Assembly: GCA_947463025.1 (NCBI GenBank)
Contig: CANHSE010000003.1
Span: forward strand, 1 to 38,473
Source of the DNA: Comamonadaceae bacterium
GTDB taxonomy: Bacteria > Pseudomonadota > Gammaproteobacteria > Burkholderiales > Burkholderiaceae_C
Reading direction: 5' to 3'
Length of the DNA stretch: 38,473 nt
Each line of letters starts with the position of its first letter. Within the stretch, counting starts at the first letter, position 1. Under the pieces are notes generated by a model. The model saw only the letters and a list, made by a program, of their open reading frames with translations, was not told where the DNA came from and did not search any database. The translations under genes were made by a program, and so were the position numbers. Below, in pieces: positions 1 to 10,704 of this stretch.

Positions 1-910
<910 letters not shown>

Positions 911-915
911 GGGTC

Positions 916-940
916 GGCGGGCACAGGCCCGCCCGTTCTT
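916..940. terminator. hairpin, putative bidirectional terminator between convergent genes
   Basis: GGCGGGC-acag-GCCCGCC perfect 7-bp stem followed by a short T-rich stretch, just after the adk stop. Confidence 0.6.
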
Positions 941-1410
941 CAAGCCGGGCTTGATCGCAGGCCGTAGACCCTGCCTCCCACGAACAGGTATTCGGCGCGC
1001 AGCACAGCATCGCCCTTCTCATCCTTGAAGGTGAAACCCAGCACGCCCAGCTCGGCGCCGGGCTCGATGGGGTCGACCTTCCAGGCCTGCATGCGCGTGA
1101 GCGGCGCCAACTCGATCTCCCAACGCCGGTCCTTGCGGGTGGGAACGACGGCGCGCGCCAGCAGCGACTTGCCGTCGACCGCGGCCACCTGCGGCGGCAC
1201 GGTGCGCGAGGCGAGGTCAGCGGGCAGCTTCAAGCCGGCCGGTACGTCCAGCTGCAGCTCGGCGTGGGGGTTGCGCCAGCGCACCTGGGCGACCCGACCC
1301 TCGAGCCAGATCGGGCGATCTGGATCAAAGCTGCTCCAGCCATGGTGGGCTGCGGCCAGACCGGGCAGGCCCAGAGCGGACAGGACAAACAGGCGACGTT
1401 GCATGAACAA
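940..1410 (-). CDS. exported DUF6152-like protein
   Basis: Signal peptide MFMQRRLFVLSALGLPGLAAA followed by HHGWSSFDPDRPIWLEGRVAQVRWRNPHAEL, typical of DUF6152-type proteins. Confidence 0.7.
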   Translation of the reverse strand: MFMQRRLFVLSALGLPGLAAAHHGWSSFDPDRPIWLEGRVAQVRWRNPHAELQLDVPAGLKLPADLASRTVPPQVAAVDGKSLLARAVVPTRKDRRWEIELAPLTRMQAWKVDPIEPGAELGVLGFTFKDEKGDAVLRAEYLFVGGRVYGLRSSPA

Positions 1411-1446
1411 GCTCCTTGTGAATCAGGGGCGGGCGGGTCACGCCCT

Positions 1447-1866
1447 TTACTGGTAGGCAATCCAGCGGCCGCAGGCGATCACAGCCAACCAGATCAGGGT
1501 GGACGACACCATCAGCCAGCGCGCGACGCGATCGAGCCGCTGCAGGGAGCCGCGTGCGTGAAAGAACGCGGCGTTACAGGCTGCGGCAAACAGCAGCAGC
1601 ATCTTGAGCGTGAACGCGCGGTTGGCCAGCAAATCGGCCGGCTGCGTCGCGAACATCAGCAAGCCCGAGGCCGCTGCGAGCGCAAAGCCAGTTGCCGCCA
1701 GGGACAGACTCAGGCGCGCCAGCGCTAGCGCGGGTACATCGGCGGCGCGGCCGAACACACGCAGTTCCAAGGCCACCAGATTGCCCACCAGCAGCGCGAT
1801 CCCGACGATGTGCATCACCTCGAGCGCGGGATAAGCCCAGGGGTGAACTTGCAGGGCGGTGAACAT
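1447..1866 (-). CDS. small multi-TM membrane protein (DUF6644-like)
   Basis: 139 aa, several hydrophobic segments, HPWAYPALEVMHIVGIALLVGN motif; same strand and adjacent to the DUF6152-like gene. Confidence 0.6.
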   Translation of the reverse strand: MFTALQVHPWAYPALEVMHIVGIALLVGNLVALELRVFGRAADVPALALARLSLSLAATGFALAAASGLLMFATQPADLLANRAFTLKMLLLFAAACNAAFFHARGSLQRLDRVARWLMVSSTLIWLAVIACGRWIAYQ

Positions 1867-1884
1867 GGGCTGGCTCGCGGGGGT

Positions 1885-2847
1885 TCAGGTGGCGCGGGTG
1901 ACCAGCAGGTCCAGCATCAGGGCGATGCGGGCCTTCACCGGCGACAGACCGCCTGAATCGGGCAGCAGATCGCCCGCGTGAGGCAGGACCTCGCCGCGGG
2001 CGCAGCGCGTGGCGCGCACCACCGCCACGCCGCGCTCGCGCGCCTGGCGCAGTGCCGCCTGCAGCGAGTCACTGAGGGTGCCGTTGCCGGTGCCGGCGGC
2101 GACGATGCCGTCCACACCCTGGGCGAGCAAGGCCTGCACCAGGGCCCCCGTGGCCCCGGCGTGATTGAGCACGATCTCCACGCGCGGCCAGCGCACGGCC
2201 TGGGCCACGGCCTGCGCCATGCGTTCTGCCGCCGGGGTAGACGCGGGCGCAGCGGGCCAGGCGCGCAGCCTGCGCAGGTGGCCTGCTTCGACCACCCCCA
2301 GAGGACCGGCATCACCACTGGTGAAGGCATCCAGGCGGGACGGGTGCTCCTTGCTCACCTCGCGCGCAGCGTGCACGCTGCCGGCGCAGACGGCCAGCAC
2401 GCCCTGCACGCCGGGCGTGGCGGCCACCGCAATCGCATCGGCCAGGTTGCGCGGACCGTCGGGCGCCTGCGCGGTTGCGGGCCGCATGGCGCAGGTGAGG
2501 ACCACGGGCTTATCGGCCACGAGGACGCAGTCCAGGAAATAAGCCGTTTCTTCCAGCGTGTCGGTGCCGTGGGTGATGACAATCCCGCGCACCTCGGGCT
2601 GCGCCAGCCAATGGGCGCAGCGCGCCGCCAGCCGCTGCCAGAGGACCTCGTCCATGTTCTTGCTGTCGATCTGGGTGACCTGCTCCGTCTCCAAAGTCCA
2701 GTCGCCCGCGCTGGGCAAGCCCGCGACCAGCTGCCCCACACCGAGCTGCGCGCTCCGGTAGGCCAGGTGCTCGCCGGGCGTGTCGGCGGTGCCGGCGATG
2801 GTGCCGCCGGTGCCCAGAACCACGATTTTTGAGCGGGCCACTTGCAT
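1885..2847 (-). CDS. asparaginase
   Basis: [11 protein letters not shown] and [15 protein letters not shown] active-site motifs. Confidence 0.92.
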   Translation of the reverse strand: MQVARSKIVVLGTGGTIAGTADTPGEHLAYRSAQLGVGQLVAGLPSAGDWTLETEQVTQIDSKNMDEVLWQRLAARCAHWLAQPEVRGIVITHGTDTLEETAYFLDCVLVADKPVVLTCAMRPATAQAPDGPRNLADAIAVAATPGVQGVLAVCAGSVHAAREVSKEHPSRLDAFTSGDAGPLGVVEAGHLRRLRAWPAAPASTPAAERMAQAVAQAVRWPRVEIVLNHAGATGALVQALLAQGVDGIVAAGTGNGTLSDSLQAALRQARERGVAVVRATRCARGEVLPHAGDLLPDSGGLSPVKARIALMLDLLVTRAT

Positions 2848-2858
2848 TTCCTGAAAAG

Positions 2859-2874
2859 CTGGTTAAAAATACAG
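2859..2874. promoter_or_regulatory. LexA box 1
   Basis: CTGGTTAAAAATACAG matches CTG-N10-CAG with an AT-rich core, upstream of lexA. Confidence 0.85.
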
Positions 2875-2877
2875 TTA

Positions 2878-2893
2878 CTGGATATCGAAACAG
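2878..2893. promoter_or_regulatory. LexA box 2
   Basis: CTGGATATCGAAACAG matches CTG-N10-CAG, 3 bp after box 1. Confidence 0.85.
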
Positions 2894-2916
2894 TCCCCTG
2901 CCTCAGGAGAGCCCGA

Positions 2917-3591
2917 ATGATCGAGACCCCCAAGCTCACGGCCCGTCAGCAACAGATTCTGGACCTGATCCAGAGCGCCATCGCCCGCACCGGCGCCCCG
3001 CCCACCCGGGCCGAGATCGCGGCCGAGCTAGGCTTCAAGTCGGCCAATGCAGCGGAGGAACACCTTCAGGCCCTGGCCCGCAAGGGCGTCATCGAGCTGG
3101 TCAGCGGCACCTCGCGCGGTATCCGCCTGCGCGGCGACGCCCTGCGCTCGATCAACGAATCACGCATCAAGCAATTCTCCCTGCCCCTGCAAAGCCTGGC
3201 GCAGCTGGCGCTGCCCTTGGTGGGCCGTGTGGCCGCCGGCTCCCCGATTCTGGCCCAGGAACATGTGGACCAAACCTACTACGTCGAGAGCAGCCTGTTC
3301 CAGCGCCAGCCCGATTACCTGCTCAAGGTGCGCGGCATGTCCATGCGCGACGCCGGCATCATGGACGGCGACCTGCTGGCGGTACAAGCCACCAAAGAAG
3401 CCAAGAACGGCCAGATCGTGGTGGCCCGCCTGGGAGACGATGTCACGGTCAAGCGTTTCCGCCGCAACAAGCACCTGATCGAGCTGCACGCCGAAAACCC
3501 CGACTACCCCACCATCGTGGTCGAGCCGGGCGAGCCCTTCGAGATCGAGGGCTTGGCGGTGGGGCTGATCCGCAACACCATGCTGATGTAG
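2917..3591 (+). CDS. lexA: SOS repressor LexA
   Basis: [19 protein letters not shown], winged HTH, VAAGSPI cleavage region, [15 protein letters not shown] catalytic Ser. Start placed downstream of the LexA boxes. Confidence 0.97.
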   Translation: MIETPKLTARQQQILDLIQSAIARTGAPPTRAEIAAELGFKSANAAEEHLQALARKGVIELVSGTSRGIRLRGDALRSINESRIKQFSLPLQSLAQLALPLVGRVAAGSPILAQEHVDQTYYVESSLFQRQPDYLLKVRGMSMRDAGIMDGDLLAVQATKEAKNGQIVVARLGDDVTVKRFRRNKHLIELHAENPDYPTIVVEPGEPFEIEGLAVGLIRNTMLM

Positions 3592-3712
3592 CCACCGATT
3601 GCGGGAGCGGCCCCAGGTGGCGGGCGTATGGCGTGGTGCCATCACCCTGTGCCGATCCCTTTCACTGAAATCCTGCCTGTGATGAAACCCTCGTTGTTCT
3701 AGGAGTCCCCAC

Positions 3713-4090
3713 ATGGCATTCGCTCTTCCCCTGTTCGCGCAGTTGTTTGATCTGTTCGTGCCCGCCGGCCAGCCCGCGGGAACCATGCGGCCCCAGCCGC
3801 GTATCCTGCCGGCCCCGGCACGTCGATCCGTTGCGGTGCCTGTGGCCGCCGCCCCGTCCGAAGGACTTGGCGGCGCCGACATCGACGCCCCCCTGCAGCG
3901 GGCCCCGATCGCCCAACGCAGCTGGGGCGGGCCCACCCGGTCTGCACCGCTGCAGCGGCCCTTGCGGGTGGTGCGGGTGTTGGACGGCCGACATGCCCGC
4001 GCGGGCGCGGGGCGGATGGTGATCTCGGGTCGCATGGCCGATGTCTGCGCCGAGCTCGACCGGCTAGCTGAGCTCGAAACGCGCCACTGA
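3713..4090 (+). CDS. hypothetical protein downstream of lexA
   Basis: 125-aa ORF, co-directional with lexA; Pro/Ala-rich middle and compact C-terminus RMVISGRMADVCAELDRLAELE. Confidence 0.65.
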   Translation: MAFALPLFAQLFDLFVPAGQPAGTMRPQPRILPAPARRSVAVPVAAAPSEGLGGADIDAPLQRAPIAQRSWGGPTRSAPLQRPLRVVRVLDGRHARAGAGRMVISGRMADVCAELDRLAELETRH

Positions 4091-4186
4091 GCCCTCGCCC
4101 GAGGCGCCACCCGGGATCCGTCGGGGTCGGCCGTCTCCCCCTTTTGGCCGAGGCGCTCGCCCGGCCCAGCGAGGCACAATGTGCGC

Positions 4187-5194
4187 ATGAACATTGTGAT
4201 CCTCGACGACTACCAGGACACGGTACGCAAGCTGCAGTGCGCCAGCAAGCTCGAAGCCTATCCGGCCAAGGTCTACACCAACACCGTCAAGGGTATCGGA
4301 CAGTTGTCGGTGCGCCTGCGTGACGCCGACATCATCGTCCTGATCCGCGAGCGCACCCACCTGTCGCGCCAGCTGATTGAGAAGCTGCCGCGTCTGAAGA
4401 TGATTGCCCAGACCGGGCGTATCAGTTCGCATGTCGATGTCGCCGCCTGCACCGAGCGCGGCATCGTCGTGACCGATGGCGCCGGCTCGCCCATTGCGCC
4501 CGCGGAACTGACCTGGGCCTTGGTGATGGCCGCCACACGTCGCCTGCCCCAGTACATCGGCAACCTCAAGCACGGGGCCTGGCAACAGTCTGGACTCAAA
4601 GCGGCGTCGATGCCTGCCAACTTCGGCCTGGGCACGGTGCTGGGCGGTCGCACGCTGGGCATCTGGGGCTATGGCCGTATCGGCCAGCTGGTGGCCGGCT
4701 ATGGCCGGGCCTTTGGCATGCGGGTGGTGATCTGGGGCCGTGAAGCCTCGCGCAACCAGGCCCTGGTCGATGGGCATGAGATCGCCGCCAGTCGCGAAGC
4801 CTTTTTCGAGCAGTGCGATGTGCTGAGCGTGCACCTGCGTCTGAACGCTGAGACCGAGGGCATCGTCCGCCTGGAGGATCTTGCCCGCATGAAGCCCACC
4901 GCGCTGTTCGTCAACACCTCGCGCGCTGAGTTGGTGGAGCATGACGCACTCATCGCGGCGCTCAACCGCGGCCGACCGGGCATGGCCGCCGTCGATGTGT
5001 TCGAGAGCGAGCCGATTTTGCAGGGCCATGCCCTGCTGCGCCTGGAGAACTGCATCTGCACACCGCATATCGGCTACGTCGAGCAGGACACCTACGAGAC
5101 GTACTTCGGAGCGGCTTTTGACAACGTGGTGAACTTCATTCAGGGCACGCCGACGAACGTAGTGAATCCCGCTGCCTTGCAGGTCGTGCGCTGA
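4187..5194 (+). CDS. D-2-hydroxyacid dehydrogenase family protein
   Basis: MNIVILDDYQD; GRTLGIWGYGRIGQLVAGYGRAFGM Rossmann motif; PHIGYVEQDTYE. Confidence 0.92.
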   Translation: MNIVILDDYQDTVRKLQCASKLEAYPAKVYTNTVKGIGQLSVRLRDADIIVLIRERTHLSRQLIEKLPRLKMIAQTGRISSHVDVAACTERGIVVTDGAGSPIAPAELTWALVMAATRRLPQYIGNLKHGAWQQSGLKAASMPANFGLGTVLGGRTLGIWGYGRIGQLVAGYGRAFGMRVVIWGREASRNQALVDGHEIAASREAFFEQCDVLSVHLRLNAETEGIVRLEDLARMKPTALFVNTSRAELVEHDALIAALNRGRPGMAAVDVFESEPILQGHALLRLENCICTPHIGYVEQDTYETYFGAAFDNVVNFIQGTPTNVVNPAALQVVR

Positions 5195-6357
5195 TGCCGA
5201 CCCCCGGCCACAGCCTGCCGCCTGCGCTGTGGCCGCTGCTGTTTGGCAATTTCGTGATTGGCACCGGGGTGATGGTGGTGCCCGGCACGCTCAATGAGCT
5301 GAGCGAGTCCCTGCAAGTGAGCGTGTCATCGGCGGGGCAGCTGATTTCCAGCGGTGCCTTCATGATGGCCGTGGCTGCCCCTTTGTTCGCCGCCCTGGCG
5401 GCCGGTTGGGACCGGCGCCGCTTGCTGACGCTGTCGCTGCTGTGGTTCGGGCTGCTGCATGCCGCATGTGCCCTGACCGATACGCTGGCCGGACTCTTGC
5501 CGCTGCGGGTGCTGTCACTGGTGGCACCGGCGATCTTCACGCCACAGGCAGCCGCCAGCGTGGGCTTGCTGGTGCCCCTGGAGCAGCGCGGGCGCGCGAT
5601 CACCTTCATCTTTCTGGGCTGGTCCGTGGCTTCGGTGGTGGGCATGCCGATCGCTTCTTTCATTGGCGGCACGCTGGGCTGGCGCTCTGCCTTCCTGATG
5701 GTGGCGATCATGAGCGCGATCGGCGCGGCCTGGGTGTGGCGCACCCTGCCCAGCGACATCCGCCCGCCCGCCTTGTCGCGGGCGGCGTGGATGCAGACCC
5801 TGCGCTCGCCAGCCCTGATGCTGTGCGTGGGCGTGACGGTGTTGTCGGCGGCGGGGCAGTTCGTGCTGTTTTCGTATTTCGCGCCGTATTGGCACCATCA
5901 GCTGGGCACCACGCCGGGCGAGCTGAGCTTCTTGTTTCTCGCCTTCGGCGTCGCCGGCCTGCTGGGGAACGTGCTGATGATGCGTTACATCGGCCGCCTG
6001 GGCGTCGACCGCGCGGTGATGCTGGGTCTGGGCGGAATCGCGATCAGCCTGCTGGCCTGGCCGCTGGGCGTGACGCTGTGGACCACGGTGCTGGTCTGCA
6101 TCCCCTGGGCGCTGGGCTGCTTCTCTTCGAACTCGGCGCAGCAGGCGCGTCTGGTCGGCTTGGCACCGGATCTCGCATCGGCGTCGGTGGCCTTGAACAC
6201 GTCCGCCCTGTACATCGGGCAGGCCATGGGGGCGGCGATCGGCGGCTGGGTGATCGCCACCGGCGACTTCGGCTTGCTCAGTTGGGTGGCGCTGGTCGCC
6301 GTGGCGGCGGCCATGGGCGTGAGCGCGCTGGCCCGCCGAATGGGGCCCGCGCACTGA
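5194..6357 (+). CDS. MFS transporter
   Basis: 387 aa, about 12 hydrophobic segments, AAGWDRRRLL loop; start overlaps the upstream stop (TGATG). Confidence 0.9.
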   Translation: MPTPGHSLPPALWPLLFGNFVIGTGVMVVPGTLNELSESLQVSVSSAGQLISSGAFMMAVAAPLFAALAAGWDRRRLLTLSLLWFGLLHAACALTDTLAGLLPLRVLSLVAPAIFTPQAAASVGLLVPLEQRGRAITFIFLGWSVASVVGMPIASFIGGTLGWRSAFLMVAIMSAIGAAWVWRTLPSDIRPPALSRAAWMQTLRSPALMLCVGVTVLSAAGQFVLFSYFAPYWHHQLGTTPGELSFLFLAFGVAGLLGNVLMMRYIGRLGVDRAVMLGLGGIAISLLAWPLGVTLWTTVLVCIPWALGCFSSNSAQQARLVGLAPDLASASVALNTSALYIGQAMGAAIGGWVIATGDFGLLSWVALVAVAAAMGVSALARRMGPAH

Positions 6358-6439
6358 GCGCCATCCGGCTCGGCCAGCGCCGGCCCCCACGAATCGATAC
6401 ATTGGTTCGCATGCAGGCGTGCGCCCGATAATCCTGCTC

Positions 6440-7960
6440 ATGCTCACACGATTCAAGACGGTCGGCGTCGTCGGCGCCGGCGCGATGGGACGCGGCATTG
6501 CCCAGATGGCCGCCCAGGCCGGCTGCGCAGTCCGCCTGTACGACACGCAAGCGGCCGCGCGCGATGCCGCCCACCAGCAGATCACCGCCCAATGGGACAA
6601 GCTGCAGGACAAGGGGCGGCTCACGCCCGAAGCGGTCGCAGCCCACAAGGCCCACCTGACCACCGTTGACACCGTGCAGGCGCTCGCGGGCTGCGATCTG
6701 GTGATCGAGGCCATCGTGGAGCGACTGGACATCAAGCAGCAGCTGTTCGCACAGCTGGAGTCCGTGCTCGGACCGGACGCGGCACTGGCGAGCAACACGT
6801 CGTCGCTGTCGATCACCGCGATCGGCGCCGGGCTGCAACGGCCGCAGCGGCTGGCGGGCCTGCACTTTTTCAATCCGGTGCCGCTGATGAAGGTGGTGGA
6901 GGTGATCCCCGGTCTGCGCACCGCTGCAGCGGTGTGCGACGCGCTCGATGCGCTGGTGCGCGCCATGGGCCACACGCCGGTGCGCGCGCAGGACACGCCC
7001 GGCTTCATCGTGAACCACGCCGGCCGCGCCTACGGCACCGAAGCCCTGCGCATCGTGAGCGAGGGCGTGACTGATTTCGCGACGATCGACCGCATCTTGC
7101 GTGACCAGGTGGGTTTTCGCCTTGGGCCCTTCGAGCTGATGGACCTGACCGCGCTGGATGTGTCGCATCCGGTGATGGAGTCGATCTACCACCAGTACTA
7201 CGAGGAAGCGCGCTATCGCCCCAACGTGATCACGGCGCAGCGCCTGGCCGGTGGCCTGCTCGGTCGCAAGACGGGGGAAGGCTTCTACCGTTACGAAGGC
7301 GACAAGGCGCAGGTGCCACCCGAGCCGCCGGTGCCGCAGGTGGCGGACCTGCCGCCGGTGTGGGTGTCAACCCGTGCCGCGCGGCGCGCGGAGCTCTATC
7401 AATTGCTCAAGGACCTGGGCGCGCGCATCGAGACCGGACAATCGCCCTCGCCCCAGGCCCTGACGCTGGTGGCGCCTCTGGGCTTTGATGTGACGACAGT
7501 GGCCGTGGTGGAACGCCTCGATCCGGCGCGCACCGTAGGCATCGATCTCTTGGTAGAAGACGCGGCCACGAAGCGGCGCGTGCTGGCCACCAACCCCGCG
7601 ACCCGCGCCGATATGCGCGATGCGGCCCACGCGCTGTTCGCGCGCGATGGCAAGGCGGTGAGCGTGATCCGTGACAGCGGCGGCTTCGTGACACAGCGCG
7701 TGGTGGCGGCGATCGTGAACATCGCCAGCGACATCTGCCAGCAGCGTATCTGCACGCCTGTCGATCTGGAGACGGCGGTGACCCTGGGCCTGGGCTACCC
7801 GCTGGGGCCGCTGGCCATGGGCAATCGCTGGGGACCGTCGAACGTGCTGGAGGTGTTGTTCAACCTACAGACGGTGTATGGCGATCCGCGCTATCGCCCC
7901 AGCCCGTGGCTACGCCGACGCGGCGCGATTGGACTGTCCTTGTTGAAGGAAGAGGCCTGA
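6440..7960 (+). CDS. 3-hydroxyacyl-CoA dehydrogenase (PaaH/PaaC-like)
   Basis: VGVVGAGAMGRGIAQMAAQAG NAD-binding motif; LHFFNPVPLMKVVEVIPG; DTPGFIVNHAGRAY. Confidence 0.93.
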   Translation: MLTRFKTVGVVGAGAMGRGIAQMAAQAGCAVRLYDTQAAARDAAHQQITAQWDKLQDKGRLTPEAVAAHKAHLTTVDTVQALAGCDLVIEAIVERLDIKQQLFAQLESVLGPDAALASNTSSLSITAIGAGLQRPQRLAGLHFFNPVPLMKVVEVIPGLRTAAAVCDALDALVRAMGHTPVRAQDTPGFIVNHAGRAYGTEALRIVSEGVTDFATIDRILRDQVGFRLGPFELMDLTALDVSHPVMESIYHQYYEEARYRPNVITAQRLAGGLLGRKTGEGFYRYEGDKAQVPPEPPVPQVADLPPVWVSTRAARRAELYQLLKDLGARIETGQSPSPQALTLVAPLGFDVTTVAVVERLDPARTVGIDLLVEDAATKRRVLATNPATRADMRDAAHALFARDGKAVSVIRDSGGFVTQRVVAAIVNIASDICQQRICTPVDLETAVTLGLGYPLGPLAMGNRWGPSNVLEVLFNLQTVYGDPRYRPSPWLRRRGAIGLSLLKEEA

Positions 7961-7962
7961 GC

Positions 7963-8742
7963 ATGCCCGCCGAGATCAAGAGCACCCACCAGGATGGCAC
8001 GCTGATCCTGACCGTGTCCAACCCCGAGCACCGCAACGCACTCGGTCCCGAGATGTATGCCGCCGGCATCGAGGCCCTGGGTGTGGCCGAGAGCTTGCCC
8101 GAGGTGCGCAGCGTCATTCTCACCGGCGAGGGCACGACGTTTTGCGCGGGCGGGCAACTGCAACGCCTGCTGGAGCGGCGCCGCCAGCCGCCCGAGGTGC
8201 AGGCGCAGTCCGTCGAGGGGCTGCACACCTGGATCGAGGCGATCCGCACCTTCCCCAAGCCCGTGATCGCGGCGGTCGAAGGCGCGGCGGCAGGCGCGGG
8301 CTTTTCACTGGCGCTGGCCTGTGACTTCATCGTGGCCGCCGACGACGCGTTTTTCATCATGGCCTATGCCAATGTGGGTCTGTCGCCCGATGGCGGCGCG
8401 AGCTGGGGGCTGTCGCGGTCGCTGCCGCGCCAGCTGGTGGGCGAGCTGCTGCTGGCAGGCGAGCGGATCGGGGCGCAGCGCCTGCACGCGTTGGGTGTGG
8501 TCAACCGCCTGACGCCACCGGGCACCGCGCTGGCCGATGCCCTGGCGCTGGCCGCTCGCCTGAACGCCAAGGCGCCCAACGCACTGGCCAGTATCAAAGA
8601 ACTGATGAACGACGCCACCACCGCGACGCTCAACACCCAACTGGCGCAGGAGCGTGACCAGTTCGTGCGCAATCTGCATCACCCCAACGCCGGCATCGGC
8701 ATCGAGGCCTTTCTGGCCAAGCAAACCCCGCGCTACGAATAA
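7963..8742 (+). CDS. enoyl-CoA hydratase/isomerase family protein
   Basis: NPEHRNAL; LTGEGTTFCAGGQL; VEGAAAGAGFSLALACDFIVAADDAFF crotonase motifs. Confidence 0.93.
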   Translation: MPAEIKSTHQDGTLILTVSNPEHRNALGPEMYAAGIEALGVAESLPEVRSVILTGEGTTFCAGGQLQRLLERRRQPPEVQAQSVEGLHTWIEAIRTFPKPVIAAVEGAAAGAGFSLALACDFIVAADDAFFIMAYANVGLSPDGGASWGLSRSLPRQLVGELLLAGERIGAQRLHALGVVNRLTPPGTALADALALAARLNAKAPNALASIKELMNDATTATLNTQLAQERDQFVRNLHHPNAGIGIEAFLAKQTPRYE

Positions 8743-8811
8743 GGACAGACCGAGGCCGTCGGGTCCCGCAGGCGACACGGCGGGAATCGACAGTCACTGA
8801 CACGACACGCC

Positions 8812-9537
8812 ATGGACGACCCCATTCTTACCATCGAAGAACGCGAGGCGATCAATTCCGGTCGCTGGTTTTCTTCCTTGTCGCCTTCGTTGCGGCACGA
8901 CATTCTTCGATGCGCCTACGTCAAACGCTACAAAGACGGCGACCTGATCGCAGCCCGCGGCGATCTGGCCGAGGAGTGGCTGGCGTGCGCGCGTGGCGCA
9001 GTGCGCGTGAGCTCCACGTCGGTGTCGGGCAAGCTGATCACCTTCGCCTATCTGGAGCCAGGCATCTGGTTTGGCGATGTGGCGATTCTGGACGGCGACC
9101 GGCGCACGCACGACGGCTATGCACATGGCGACACCACGATGCTGTGTGTGGCCCGCGCAGATTTCCGCAAGATCTTGTCCGAGCATGTGGAGCTGTACGA
9201 CGCGCTGCTGCGGCTGCAGGCGCGGCGTATCCGGCAGTTGTTCGGGTTGGTGGAGGACCTCAACACCCTGCCCCTGCGCGCGCGTCTGGCCAAGCAGCTG
9301 ACGCACCTGGTACGCAGCTACGGGGTGTCCAGCCTGGCCGATGGCAACGAGATGCGGATCGGCCTGCAACTGGCGCAGGAGGAAGTGGCGCAGTTACTCG
9401 GCGCCTCGCGCCAGCGTGTGAACCAGGAGCTCAAGGCCATGGAGCGCGAGGGCGTGATTCGTATCGAGCCGGGCGGCCTGGTGGTGCGCGATCGGCAGGC
9501 GCTGGTGCGCATTTCCGAAACGGTCAGCGAGGGCTGA
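8812..9537 (+). CDS. Crp/Fnr family transcriptional regulator
   Basis: Cyclic-nucleotide-binding-like fold; C-terminal HTH LAQEEVAQLLGASRQRVNQELKAMEREGVI. Confidence 0.9.
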   Translation: MDDPILTIEEREAINSGRWFSSLSPSLRHDILRCAYVKRYKDGDLIAARGDLAEEWLACARGAVRVSSTSVSGKLITFAYLEPGIWFGDVAILDGDRRTHDGYAHGDTTMLCVARADFRKILSEHVELYDALLRLQARRIRQLFGLVEDLNTLPLRARLAKQLTHLVRSYGVSSLADGNEMRIGLQLAQEEVAQLLGASRQRVNQELKAMEREGVIRIEPGGLVVRDRQALVRISETVSEG

Positions 9538-9544
9538 TCACGCG

Positions 9545-10636
9545 ATGACGACCGACTATTCCGTCTACGAGGGCACGCGGCCGGTGTCGGCGGCGCACGC
9601 CTTTGACACCGACGCCCTGTCCTCCTGGTTGCAGGCGCACCTGCCCGGCTTCGCTGGCCCGCTGTCGGTGGAGATGTTCAAGGGCGGGCAGTCCAACCCC
9701 ACCTACAAGCTGATCACGCCTGGCGCCACCTATGTGATGCGGGCCAAGCCCGGCCCCGTGGCCAAGCTGCTGCCCTCGGCCCACGCCATCGAGCGCGAGT
9801 TTGCGGTGATGAAGGGCCTGGCCGGAACCGGCGTGCCGGTGCCCCAGATGCACGTGCTGTGCGAAGACGAATCGGTGATCGGCCGGGCTTTTTGCGTGAT
9901 GGAATGCATGCAAGGACGTGTGCTGTGGGACCAGTCCCTGCCCGGCATGACGCCCGCGCAGCGCGGCGCGATCTATGACGAAATGAACCGGGTGATCGCC
10001 GCCCTGCACACGGTGGACTTTGCGGCGCGCGGCCTGGGCAGTTATGGCAAGCCGGGCAACTACTTCGAGCGGCAGATTGGGCGCTGGAGCAAACAGTATC
10101 TGGCATCGGTGACCGAGCCGATCGTGGCGATGGACCGCCTGATCGAGTGGCTGCCCACGCACATACCCGAGAGCGCGCGCGATGCGAGCAAGGTATCCAT
10201 CGTGCACGGCGATTTCCGGCTGGACAACCTGATGTTTCATCCGAGCGAGCCGCGCGTGATCGCGGTGCTCGATTGGGAGTTGTCGACGCTGGGCCACCCG
10301 TTGGCTGATTTCAGCTACCACTGCATGGCCTGGCACATTTCGCCGGGGGTGTTTCGCGGCATCGCCGGGCTGGACCATGCGGCCCTGGGCATCCCCGCCG
10401 AAGACGACTACATCCGTCGCTACTGCGAACGCACCGGCCTGGCCACACCCGAGACGCTGCGGGCCGACTGGAATTTTTACCTGGCCTACAACCTGTTTCG
10501 GCTGGCCGCCATTTTGCAGGGCATCGCCAAGCGCGCGCAGGAGGGCATTGCCTCGAGCGCGCAAGCGGCCTCGTCGGGCGCAGGCGCGCGCACGCTGGCC
10601 GAGATGGCCTGGTCGTTCGCGCAGCGCGCGCACTGA
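9545..10636 (+). CDS. APH-like phosphotransferase family protein (LvaA / ACAD10-11 kinase-domain type)
   Basis: [26 protein letters not shown] (HGDxxxxN); [19 protein letters not shown]. Confidence 0.9.
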   Translation: MTTDYSVYEGTRPVSAAHAFDTDALSSWLQAHLPGFAGPLSVEMFKGGQSNPTYKLITPGATYVMRAKPGPVAKLLPSAHAIEREFAVMKGLAGTGVPVPQMHVLCEDESVIGRAFCVMECMQGRVLWDQSLPGMTPAQRGAIYDEMNRVIAALHTVDFAARGLGSYGKPGNYFERQIGRWSKQYLASVTEPIVAMDRLIEWLPTHIPESARDASKVSIVHGDFRLDNLMFHPSEPRVIAVLDWELSTLGHPLADFSYHCMAWHISPGVFRGIAGLDHAALGIPAEDDYIRRYCERTGLATPETLRADWNFYLAYNLFRLAAILQGIAKRAQEGIASSAQAASSGAGARTLAEMAWSFAQRAH

Positions 10637-10704
10637 ACACACTGCCGGTCTGGCCATTTCCCTCCCTCCCCCCTCTCTTCCCTGTTTCGCACCCTAAGGA
10701 CGCC

